Below are positions 22,601 to 33,502 of a DNA stretch of 64,000 nucleotides, piece by piece. This stretch comes from Taeniopygia guttata (taxonomy: Eukaryota; Chordata; Aves; Passeriformes; Estrildidae). Position numbers and translations under genes: made by a program. Position 1 is the stretch's first letter, and every line of letters begins with the position of its first letter. Under the pieces are notes generated by a model, which ran no database searches, had not been told where the DNA came from, and saw only the letters and a list, made by a program, of their open reading frames with translations. The stretch covers positions 32,247,501-32,311,500 of the forward strand of contig NC_133032.1 in the NCBI RefSeq assembly GCF_048771995.1, in the 5' to 3' direction.

Positions 22601-25600
22601 AGGTGAACAGTGCAAAGTACCCAGTGTGCTGCTAGTTCATACCCCAGCTCAGGTCTTACTGATCTCTGTAGGAGATGAGATGCAAGGAGAAGCAGCTCAG
22701 GCCTTTCTTTATTTCCCTCTCACTCTTGTTTAGTGTAGCCTGCAGAGGTGTCTGGGCTGCTCTAAGTGAGGCTGTAATTCTGGAACACCCTCCCTGCTAT
22801 CAGCTTAATGCTCAGAGATCCTGGAGGATGGCAAGTGTTGTGCAATTACCAGACTTAGTCTTGTTCCCAGTCCTTTCGTGGGTATTTTCTCTGCTAATAG
22901 GAGGATGTGAGCACAACAGGTCAATCATACAGCATTAACTCCCAATCAGCTTACTCAGCTGTAAAATCCGTGAGTTTATCTGGGAATGCCGCCAGGTCAG
23001 CCCTATTTGCAAGCGCAGCCTAAACAGCAGTAACATCTCTAATTTTTCCTTGGCCTGTATTTGCCAGCTCTCTCTAATGTCTACTTGAATTTCCAGACAC
23101 AAGGATTTGATCTTGTTCATGGGTCATCTGTTCCACACACCCAAACCCTGCCGTGGTGGATGTGGCCACAACTCACATTGCACAGAGAAAACTCCCATTA
23201 CACGAGTCCTCCAGTTCAAGTGCCCATGCAATTAACAAGGCAACTGTGCCAGAAATGTCAGATTTCTTATGTATCTCATCACAACTGGGGAAAATCAAGA
23301 CGAATTAGAAACTTCTGATGGGTACCAATTCCTTCCATAAGGGATCTTTTCTTTAAAGTTTTCAATTCATGCTTGAAATCCCAACCAGCCTTGATGGTGA
23401 CTTAAATTGAGTAATAGGGACAAAAGAGAGCAAGAAGGGCTGTATTACAGAGTAAAAGTATGTGATGGTTGGTTAAGGACAGAGAAGTAATCATATTTCT
23501 CATAATTCTTCGGGACAATAAGGATGATCAAGTAATAAAACCTTTGACCAACTCGGTTACTTCTCCAAATGGTTCCTGTTTGATGATAAAATATGTTAAT
23601 ATTAAACAATGGGCCTGGGGAAGGGAGATTCCTCCTGTTGTATGAATTCTTGTAAGAAAAAAGTCACTTGAGCTTTTAAAGTCTAAATAGTAAATTAACT
23701 GATGAAATGTGAAATAATTTTTTCACGGCATAAACGAGATAACAGACATGATGTTGGCAAAGTGCTCAGGGCATTCCCAGAGTGCAAGAAAGGAGCAGCT
23801 GTTTCATGCAGGGCTCAGTGAAGTTTCACTGACAAGGTGTCTCCCATGGGCTGCCTGCAGTGGACTTCAGATCAGGTGCTGCATATATTGTACTAAACCA
23901 GAGAAGTTCCTGTTCAAATAAAAAGAATACATTTGATAGATGTAAAAATGAATGTTTCTTGTTTGGAAAATCCTACATGAGGAAAATACACCATGGTTGT
24001 TAATTTAGGTGAAAGTTTTCTGCTGATGATTCAATGCAATTTATTCCTTTCTTTGAAATTGTGAGTTGCTTTTCTCATGCAAAATTCTGCAGTGTGCCAA
24101 AGGATAACATAATTTCAGAATATGTTTTTCAGGTCAAAATAAAAATAAGGTAAAATTGGTCTTAATGCCAAGAGAATTTAACCAGGATGCTGTTTAAGAC
24201 TGTGAGAGTAAGAATTTTCCCTTTCAATGTCTAAAAGCACTTTTTGATTCCTTAAACTGTCCCTGCAGTGTCCCTTCATCACAGTAATGGCCCATCAGTT
24301 GTTTCTTCTCTGAAGCTCCTTTAGAGTACTTTTTTTGCTGATGAAACTGGCTGTGTATAAACTTTGGCAATGCTGGTGAATGCATTGGTTGGGAAGGAGA
24401 CAAATCAAATGACAAGTCTGGGCTAAGAGAGATTCCTGACTGCCTCATTAGAGCCCCCAGTCTGCACCACTGCCATCCTGAGCTGTACAGCCCAATTTAA
24501 TTGGGCTCAGAGACTGTCTCAGCACACTTGCTCTTCAGACAAGCACTGTAAACTCATTTTGCCCATCATGATGCATTTTTGACACACATCTTTTGTTTGC
24601 TTTTTTTTCCAAGGCTTGACAAATGCCACTTGGGAATTAAATTCAAAGCCTTTACCATTTCCTTTTTCAAAATACCAAGTATTACGCATGAAAACTGCAT
24701 TATTCTCTCACCAGAATTTATACACCTAGATTTTTTTTTAAAATTTGTTGGCCATAAGTGCCTCTCTCTCTGCTGTCCCCCTCTTTTTGTGGGCAATGTT
24801 GCAGATCACATAGCTCTGATTTAAACAGACTGAAGATCTTCTTCTGTTGGACAAACTACAGCTCAGAAAAGATTTGCTTGAAACAAAAAATTGTTTCAAA
24901 CAAGGAGCTCAGGGCAAGCTGCTTTTCATGGTTACTTCCTCTCATTTGCCATTCTGAAAAGTTTAATACTAACAGGCAAATCTCTAGTGCATTAGTGAGC
25001 TTTTGCTGTTCAGGGAGAGGCAATGCTGTTTGGAGAGCTATTTCAGACCCTTAAAAAGAAAGCTCAAGAGCTCCCCAACATAATGCATGAAAAATACTGG
25101 TGCTGGCTGAGCTACACCTGATGCCTTTTGGTTAAAGGATGGAATTTTACAGGATCCTAAGGTCTGTTCAATGGCTTTCTTTAGGTTTTGAGGCAGATTG
25201 GGCACACTGCAGAGATGTCATACACAAGGAATACATGAAACTAATTAATTAAAAGTAGATGCAACTCTAAGTCACTTTTCTATACTGGAACCAAATCTAA
25301 TTTCTCTGTTAATAGCAAAAGACCTTGGCTTTCAGAAGGCAGAACTGATTTTTATGTATTTTTTCATATATATATATATGCACACATATATAATTCATCT
25401 CCTACACATAATTAAGCTATGAATTTCTGGATGTTCAAGACGAGGAATTAAGTGGATGCTCAAATTATTTTCCTGCACATATCCTTTTTAACACCCTTCT
25501 GCTGCCCTTTTTCCGTTTTTTCCCTTCCCAACTATGAAGTCAGATTATTTTAAATTGTTCTTTCTAATATGACCCACATATATTAAAACTGAATAATATT

Positions 25601-26826
25601 CTGGGTACTAATGAAATTGTGTTGATTGGAAAATGAGGCACATACATTTCAGGATTTTTCTTTTGAAGTTTTTGGTCAATTTAATATTCAGTTAAGCAGG
25701 ACTTTGATGCAAACAGAGTTGAAACAAACAGGAGTACTGCCATTTTGTTCTTCATATTCCTTCTGCATATTTGGCCCAGATTCCTGAAAGCTCTAAGACT
25801 CTAACTTTGGTTAATCACCTCTGAAGTTGCAAGGCACAGTCATTTCCTGAAACTGAAAACTGGGGTCTGGGAAGAGATAAAAACTCTTTTTCATTTATGC
25901 ACTACACCAGTAAATTTCAAACCAGCAGCTTATTCCTTATTTTCTGCTACCACCTTTGTTTATAGTGTTACATTCCCAAAATGTGCTGAGTGCTACACCC
26001 ATAAATGAAAGAGCTTGTGCCTAAAAAGAGCTGAGGAAACACACTGAACATGGAATCAAAATGATTACACTGGATCATGATTGGTGTCTCTACTTTCAGA
26101 GAAACTGGCTTTTTAGATCAAAGGAGAGAGGGAAGGGAGTGAGATGGTGACAGGAGGAGGCATGAGAACAGAGGAGGAAAACAACAGGTTGAAAAGTTCC
26201 TCTTCAGGGCTGCTGAGACTGTGTGATGTCAGTTCAATACTTCTAGACACAGAAAAGGAAGTGGATTCACATGAAATAAGAGAAGAAAACAAATTTGTTT
26301 CTGTTTAGCACCAAGGTCAACCCATCAGATCAGGACTGATCTTCATCAAAATAATGTTTGAAACCATCAAATCTGACACCAAGATCTCAAAAGAAACCAG
26401 AAGATACGTGATTTCCATAGCATAATTTCATTTGAATTTTCAGGAATACTTCTCCAGAGTTTTAAGTAATTTAATACATGTTGTTCTATAAAAAACTATC
26501 TCATTATATGTGAAGGAGCAGCCTTAAAAGATAAATTCTGAATTTACTTGCTAGTTTTAAATTTCAACTCCTCACTAATGGTGGAGTACAATCACTAACC
26601 TGTCTCTACTTGTCAATTTTGTAAGTCTAATTCTGTGACAGGTGAGCATTCAAATGTAACATTCTGTTCTAAAAATATTCATATCTTTACTCTTCTGCAG
26701 GTCATGCTGTTTTTTCAAGTCTGCCTGGTTTTAGTAATCAATCAACAGACTGAGTTAAAAAACAAAAGGGAAATAAAAATAATAATGAACAAAATGAGAA
26801 ATAATATAAAAATTACAGTAACTCAC

Positions 26827-27014
26827 ACTTGGGCTCTCCTTGGTCTTGCTGTCTTTACTGGAAGCTCCACTCAGCTGCTCAATTAAACTGTAATGTGCTA
26901 ATTGTTCAGGTCCATCCTCTCCAAATTGACCATAGAGACTGTGTTGGTATAAATCCAAAATCGACAATGGGTTCCCCAAAAACGACCTTCTCTGACTTTG
27001 TTTTTCCTGCACAG
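26827..27014 (-). CDS. NCKAP5: NCKAP5 coding exon, 188 nt (penultimate)
   Basis: Acceptor CTCTTGCAG and donor AGT|GTGAGT flank an open frame reading AVQEKQSQRRSFLGNP, then a stretch containing LYQHSLYGQFGEDGPEQ, and ending with SSKDSKTKESPS. The first codon (Ala) is completed by the spare G of the exon at 29524-29653. The exon ends in phase 0 and joins the Lys-Leu-Lys start of the terminal exon. The segment is polar with a conserved-looking aromatic patch around the tyrosines. No domain name applies. Confidence 0.9.
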
Positions 27015-29523
27015 CTGCAAGAGATGTAACAAATGATATCATTATGACAGTCTACACAGATTTTTCATGTAATTTTACAATTTTAAAATGTATTTAAATT
27101 GTTCTTTAAGGTATCTGAAATTCAATGCAATAGAAACATTAAAAATACTACCTTCTAATTCTCCAATGCATATGTGGGGACTGTTCATAATGTTTGAGCT
27201 GGAGGAGATAGCATGAGACAGACAGAATTAATTTCCTTTCTTTTCAAATTATAGACAAGGTGGTTAATTTGGGGGATCTTCCCACTTAATTATTTGCAGC
27301 AAGGTTTTGTTCTTCTCTTTTAATAGACTTACATGGCAGATGTGCTAAGTTCCTTTACCATACCCTTCAGTTTGGCTGTACTTGGGAGTTCTTTCCTATT
27401 CACTACATTTTTAGTTAATGAATAGAGCAACATAAAAAATACACAAGTAAGGTAAGAAAGTGGTGCTTGTTTCAGAGCCTGCTGTAGCACAACAACATTA
27501 GGAATAAAGCCCTGGTTTCTGATGTCCAAGGCTGAAAACTCATTCAGAAGAGCAATATAAAACCAGAGGAATTTTCTGCAGCCTGATGAAAGCACACAGG
27601 AGACAGATGTTTATGTGAACATTAACTTCTTTCCTCACAATTCTTGTTACACAAACTTCAACTCTGCCTTATAACCTACAGCCTTAGGAGAAGGTCTGCC
27701 TCCAATGCCTCTAACAGAATCACATCAGGGTAGAATCAATTTATGAGAATGAAATCAAAACACTTTCATGGTTGGAAGAGAAGGGTCTGGAATATTTGGC
27801 ATATTCCCTGTTACTCTACTGACCTTCTCCATAACATTGGGCAATGCACTGGGAATCTCATGCTAAGCCCATTGAATCAACAAAAGTCTTATCATTGACT
27901 TTTAATAGCCTTTGCATTGGGCACTCAAGTCTTTCTGTTCCCTGCTCATAAATGGAAAATGAAAATCACTCCAACATTATAACTGTTCAACCAGTGAGTC
28001 TGGGGATTCAGCTAATAAATGCAATTATCTATTAATATAAAAATATTCTCTGTGGATTGGTTTGCTGGAGCCCCTGGCCCAGCCTCATGTGGATGTTTTG
28101 AGGTTATATCAATTGTGTGCATAAAGACACTGAGACCTTTGAACACAGAATGGGATAAAGCCTGGCTGTTAATTCCATGTGAGAACAGCATTTAGAGAGC
28201 ACAGAACAGAAACCCTGACTATGAGGAATGAGCACAGCAGAAATACTTTTGCAATAATGTGTCATAATCTTCTATTTCTCTCAATCACAATTACATATTT
28301 TATTCTCTTACTGGCATATACACAAAATTAATGAATCTCTATGTGAGATGGCAACCCCAAGTCATTCTTAAATATCATTAAACTTAGAATCTGCTGCCAT
28401 TTAAAGCAACTGTTAACACATGATAAAAATAGGGGTTTTTTTTCCAAATTGTGATGAATGTAGGAAAAAAAAGCTTATTTACTTATTTAAAAAACACACA
28501 TTTATTGCATTAGAATATGCTTTGTAAAAGCAAAATCTGTAAAAGAAGTGTTTATGGGCTGACTAAAATGACTTGCAAGATTTTCTACAGATTAAACCCA
28601 CAAAGCTGCAGAAGCAATGCAAATAAATGGTCCTGGCTTCCTATTCTGCTCTCTCCCATGGAATCACAAGCGATGGATGAGCTCTGAAAACGCCAAATGT
28701 CAGAGACAGTGAAGAGCATCCAGCCAGCCCTGGTGCTCTCTGTGTCACTGTCACCGTGCTGTGGTGCTGCAGGTGGTGACCTCTGCCAGGCCAGGCTGGG
28801 GGCTGGTGCCAAGAGCTTGCACTGGGCAGAATGTCCCACCTGCAGGGATCCATGGGCTGCAGGGACAAGGACACAGCCCCAGGGCACACATCTGCACTGC
28901 AAGGTGGCTCCCAGCACAGCAGGCTGCTGAGCAACACAAGGCAGCAATTTCCCAGGTTATTAAACACACAGAAAACTATTATCTCAAGAACTTCACTTAA
29001 TGTATTTTTATCTACTGGAATTCAGTAAATTCCAGCTTGTCATCAATTCTCACTAAAAGCTTTCTTACTTGAAAGCTGTAATATATACAGAGAGGCAAAT
29101 GAGAGAGTTCACTGTGGCACCATAACCAACATCCCCTCAATACAGGGGTTGGGAAACTGGGGCCTTGATTGCTGCATTATTTCAACTGGCAGTATAACAA
29201 AAAAGAAAAAAAAAAAGAAAACTATATTTATAGTTACCTTTCCATTTTGTAATAACGTAATTATTTTTATTTTTACCACAGAGGTTTATGTATAGAAACC
29301 TACAAGTTAAGCTTCAACTAGCAAAAACTGTGGAAGAGGGGAAAAAGCACTTACACATAATAAAAAGAAAAAGGTAATAAAAAGTTAATGGAAAATTAGA
29401 CTGAAGAAAGATTTGGGGTTAGAAAGTGAAATCTAAACAGACAGTTCAATGAAGGACACCATCTGCTGCTGAGTCAGTGTGGGGATGAGGAACATACATC
29501 TTTATGTACCAATTTTCAATTAC
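27015..29523 (-). other. NCKAP5: NCKAP5 intron (2.5 kb)
   Basis: Donor GTAATT, acceptor TTGCAG. The part around 28.7-28.95 kb is GC-richer but nearly without CpG. Its overlapping open frames are on both strands and lack matching splice phases, so no gene is called. No repeat I recognise. Confidence 0.75.
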
Positions 29524-29653
29524 CTTGTCTGTTGCTCTTTTTTAACTCCACAAGAGTCTCCTCTGCAGCTCTGAAATAAGTGGTTTTGTACTCTGGCTCT
29601 GGCTCACTGTCAGTGCTGCTCGCCGAGTACGTGCACACCCTCAGAGCTGTGTC
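29524..29653 (-). CDS. NCKAP5: NCKAP5 coding exon, 130 nt
   Basis: Acceptor TTTGTGTAG, donor CAAG|GTAATT. It reads DTALRVCTYSASSTDSEPEP, continues through YKTTYFRAAEETLVELKK and ends SNRQ. It starts in phase 0 and leaves one base that completes alanine in the next exon. The Ser/Asp/Glu cluster resembles acidic, phosphorylatable linkers (SSTDSE is CK2-like by eye). It is followed by a short helix-prone stretch. Confidence 0.9.
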
Positions 29654-30893
29654 CTACACAAAGAAGGGTATGGCAGCAAGTCAGAAAATGCAAATATATC
29701 AAAATAATGCTAAAGATAGTATTGGGAGTAGCACATTTTATATTCATCATGCAGTATAAACAGGTAGTTCAACTGGGAAAGTCTGCATTACCAATCTAAC
29801 TCCTTCAGGTAAGTAATCATCAGTCTGACATGGGGGAAATAAACCATTCTTGTCCTGCTACATCCCCTGAGACAGTCTGGCAGAAACAATCCACATTTTA
29901 ACTTTTTTTTCCCCTCCCACTGTAACATTGTTTTAGATTCCACCAGTATTTGTGGATAATTTTATCCACCAAGTTCAATTTTAGAAGTTCTCAAGTATGT
30001 TTAATGCAGTCTATTTGTAACATGCAAAATTATCACACCACAAACAGTTTGCTGCAAACAGCTCTAGAGACAATGAGGATGGCCAGTAGACAAGACATCA
30101 TTTCTACACCAGGAAATCCTAAATTCATGTCTCTTGTCCTGGTACTTATATTACAGTACTGGAGAGCCCTTAGTTCCCAGGTGATTCCTTTGCCAGCTCT
30201 TTCCAGGAAACAGTATTATCGATTTTCTTCTGGGAATAAAGAGGAACACTGACAGCTCTGGACAGCTTCTAATCATGGAAAGCTTGAAGGTTCAAACCAT
30301 TCAGGAGCAGCAGCTCAGTACAATAAACCCCCAAAACCAGGCAGGGGGAAGCCAGGCCTGATGCTGCTGGGGTGATGTCCTGTACTAACACCACCTAGTG
30401 CCCCTACTCTGGTGCCTCCAGTGAGATTTTAATTCTGTTTCTCAAAGAGGGGTAATGTTTTCCCCATCTTTCCATCCATGCTGCAGTATTTAACTGATAC
30501 AGAAGGACATCCTTTTGTTAGGAATCAGCCATACAGACAAGGAAACCTAGTCCTGGGGAAAAAAAACAATCCCAATCTCATGAAAAGCAACAAACAAGAT
30601 CAACTTTCTAGAAGAGAATGGGGTAAAAGGTCTCCATTTCCTTTTCTAAAAGTGTCTGAGAGGATTTTAATTAAAACATGTTTATAACCAGGAGGACAAA
30701 GGACCTTTAGGTGCTGTATTATTGTTACTGATAAATAATGAGACAGAGAATGAAGGGTAAGGAAGTAAATGCAGCTGTCAGATTGTTAATTACTCTTCAC
30801 ACCATATGAAAACACTGGCCATTAAAATACTGATACCTCTACACTGACCACAGCACTCATCTCATTTAAGAGATGCCACTACTTATCTTATAC
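29654..30893 (-). other. NCKAP5: NCKAP5 intron (1.24 kb)
   Basis: Donor GTATAA, acceptor TTTGTGTAG. AT-rich with only short chance open frames and no repeats recognised. Confidence 0.75.
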
Positions 30894-31030
30894 CTTTGGT
30901 TTAGTAGTTTTCTTGGGGGTCCACTCCGGAAGAACTTTTCTATTTTCTGCAGTCTCTTCAGTGTGTTCTAATGAGGCAGAGGTCACAGAACTTGCTTCTT
31001 GATCACTTTGCTTTGCAAGGTTAATTATTC
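30894..31030 (-). CDS. NCKAP5: NCKAP5 coding exon, 137 nt
   Basis: Acceptor TTAATTCAG, donor CCAAAG|GTATAAG. The opening GA completes a glycine with the spare G of the exon at 33199-33502. It then reads IINLAKQSDQEASS, TSASLEHTEETAEN and RKVLPEWTPKKTTKPK, ending in phase 0. The basic tail (PKKTTKPK) after an acidic middle is typical of microtubule-associated disordered regions, but that is inference only. The exon is too short to appear as a separate long open frame and is supported by splice sites and phase. Confidence 0.88.
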
Positions 31031-33198
31031 CTGAATTAAGGGAGACATTATTTAAATTCTAGGTCTCATCAGCATCTTCATGATAGTGTGTCAATTATAA
31101 TTCAGTAAAAACTGGGGGCAAATTGTGATACTTTCATTATGTCCAATAACATTTTACTACTCAAAGGAAGAATTTACTAACTTACTGGAATAGTTCTAAC
31201 TAAAGTAGCAGAATTTCATCCAAATACTTTTCCAGTTAACAAGAGAAGAGGAAGTCATGAATTTAAATACCTTCATTAGTTATAAAATATATACTCCTTC
31301 AACCAAGAAACAACATTCAGTAACTACTTCTAGGCATTGTGGGATCTCCTCTGCTATTTCATGTTCTTAGAGAACAATCTTTTAATATAAATATAATTGA
31401 AAATACCTTTCTAGCAGAAAGCCAGCTTTTTTATTTGCTATATTTGCACTATGCAAAATCGAAACATCAAAGAAGATATATGGTGCATATGAAATAAAAT
31501 GATAATTGTAATTTGGATTTGAAAGTGAGGGAGAGAAGAACTGAATGAAGATAGTCTAGTAAAGAATGAGCTGACCCCATCATCTGATGTATACTACTTT
31601 TTTGTAACATCTCTTCATGACAATTTAATTAAGATACAAACCCTCCAAGGTTGGTGCAGTGAATATTAGCATTAAGATCAGAACAATCTTACTGCTCCTG
31701 ACTTCTTATGAAGCAATTCAATGCTTGCAGTTTCTGTTCAATTTGTTATAATGACAGTGTTTAATCATGGGCTCTACTCTATAACACACTGCTGAATTGA
31801 GGTCACACATGTGGCCATTCAAGCATGCAGCACATAATCTATAACTAAGATTTCTCTTCTGAATCCTTCTAAGCTGTACCATTAATTAATAGTACACTTA
31901 TTTTTAAAATATTAAATATTGAAGTAGATTTTATTAATTTTGATTTGAAACAAGCAAGGGAGTCTGTAATAAAGCATACAATGTGTGTTTGCACTCTATT
32001 ATACCACTACAATACTGCACTGGGAACATTGCTAAATCAACTGAGTTCTAAGATGTTTAATTAGAAACCTTCTGTTATGCATCCTATGGACATATAAAAG
32101 AGGCTTCTTTCCTCCTAGGTTCAATACATGTCAGCTCATTAGCAGAACATATATTTGATGGCCTTAAAGTAAGCTCAAACTTGATATTTAACCTTACATG
32201 CTAATTACACAGAATCTCTCTTATAGAGTGATACAGATTTATACAAGTGAAATACTCACAACTGCTACAGGAGCAATAACTGGACTGACAAAGTGCTAAT
32301 CACCATAACTCAAATAAATGACTGACATTGCATTTGGTCAAGATAAAACAATACCCTTCTCCACTAAACTAATTACTTTTACTGTGCTTTCTGCTGTATC
32401 TGTTGGGCTATGAAAATTTCCCTATTGTTAATGCTAAATAATTTTTAATGCTATTAACATATATATTAATAACTCCAGAGACTTACATAAAAAGGCAATG
32501 TTTGTTTATAAAAAATGCAAGGACTTCAGTGGAACTATTTGCTAATACAGAGTTATTTTCTGGAGCTTTGATGGATTGCCAGTCCTTTTATACCTTTGTC
32601 AGCTCTTGTTTTATAGCTTAAACACACACGTAGCTCACAAGTGAAAGTCAGGTACTTTATGTTCATATACAGAAATGTGTTTGCATGATGCAGCAAAGTA
32701 ACGAGAGCCTTGTGTGAGGTCAAGGCCATATATTCAGTGGGACAGAATTTATGCATTGAGGCCAAATGAGTCTTTAGCTCAAATCCAGAATCAAAAGCAA
32801 GTCTTTATGAATTCATCTTTTCTATGTCACAACATGGCTGTGCTTTGTACTTTGTACAGTGTGATCCTGAATATTGCTGAACATCCATATTCTTTTTCAA
32901 GTTAACTTCCAAGGCTGGCATATGTCTTTTTTTTTTTTTTTCTCTTCAAGTACTGTTTCTTGAGAAAAGGCTTTAAGTACTAAACTAATTTTTCTTTCTC
33001 AGATAAGCATTTTGTATAACAAAGTTCCAATATGTCTCAGGTCACAAACTTGTTAACCTTACGCATTCATAAAAAAGAGTATCTTCTGCTCCACATTTAA
33101 CATTTCTGTTAACAATTGCCATTACTACAGGATTTCTGCTAATCAAAACAGAGGCCAAGGCAGCAATAATGTGATTTTCAGCGTAATTGACATTTTAC
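31031..33198 (-). other. NCKAP5: NCKAP5 intron (2.2 kb)
   Basis: Donor GTAAAATG, acceptor TTAATTCAG. Very AT-rich, with a T-run near 32.93 kb and nothing else I can name. Confidence 0.75.
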
Positions 33199-33502
33199 CT
33201 GAGGAAGCAGGTTTGGGAAGGCGGCTTTGGAAAGGCCGTAACGCTTTGGCGGTCATGGCCGGATCAGATGTCGAGTGACTGATTACGCTGTCCACGGACT
33301 CCTGGCTCTTCTTGGCTGTTGAAGGCACTTCTCGCTCCAGAGTTTTGGCTTTTACTGAAGGAGCTGAAAGAGGACCTTGCTCGGGTGCTGCAGAGATTCC
33401 TGTTCCCAGGGGTGACTCTTGCTTAGAGGTGTGTCTCCCCGTGGATCGGTTCCCCGAGTCTGGGAGGGGGAAGGTTCCGATGCCGCTGTCCAGCGTCCTC
33501 AT
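33199..33502 (-). CDS. NCKAP5: NCKAP5 coding exon, 304 nt
   Basis: It reads MRTLDSGIGTFPLPDSGNRS, then TGRHTSKQE, through STSDPAMTAKALRPF and LPKPASS. The DSGIGTFPLPDSGNRSTGRH block is a recognisable NCKAP5-family segment. Donor CTTCCTCAG|GTAAAATG leaves one base for the next exon. The acceptor chosen is CCTGCTGCCAG|ATGAGG because only this one is in phase with the preceding exon, which ends in phase 0. A second acceptor 14 nt upstream (TGCCTTAG) would shift the frame. The first Met is internal, not a translation start. The exon is unusually rich in CpG, with about 16 in 300 bp. Confidence 0.88.

Larger units (their letters stand above)
4006..26826 (-). other. NCKAP5: NCKAP5 last intron (22.8 kb)
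   Basis: AT-rich intron from donor GTGAGT (left of 26827) to acceptor CTTTTACAG (right of 4005). It contains an A17 run at 4372-4388, a short CR1 relic near 11.6 kb, two G-quadruplex motifs at 12.3 and 19.6 kb, and a short (AT)7 at 25366-25379. All open frames are short and lack family similarity I can recognise. No further exon with phase-compatible splice sites is evident, though tiny cassettes cannot be excluded. Confidence 0.75.

Noticed and set aside
25366..25379. (AT)7 followed by ACACATATATA
   Set aside because: Too short and imperfect to treat as a notable microsatellite; ordinary intronic sequence.
28585..28969. GC-richer patch with open frames of up to 120 codons on both strands
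   Set aside because: Almost no CpG, no compatible splice phases, no recognised protein, and equally long frames on both strands.
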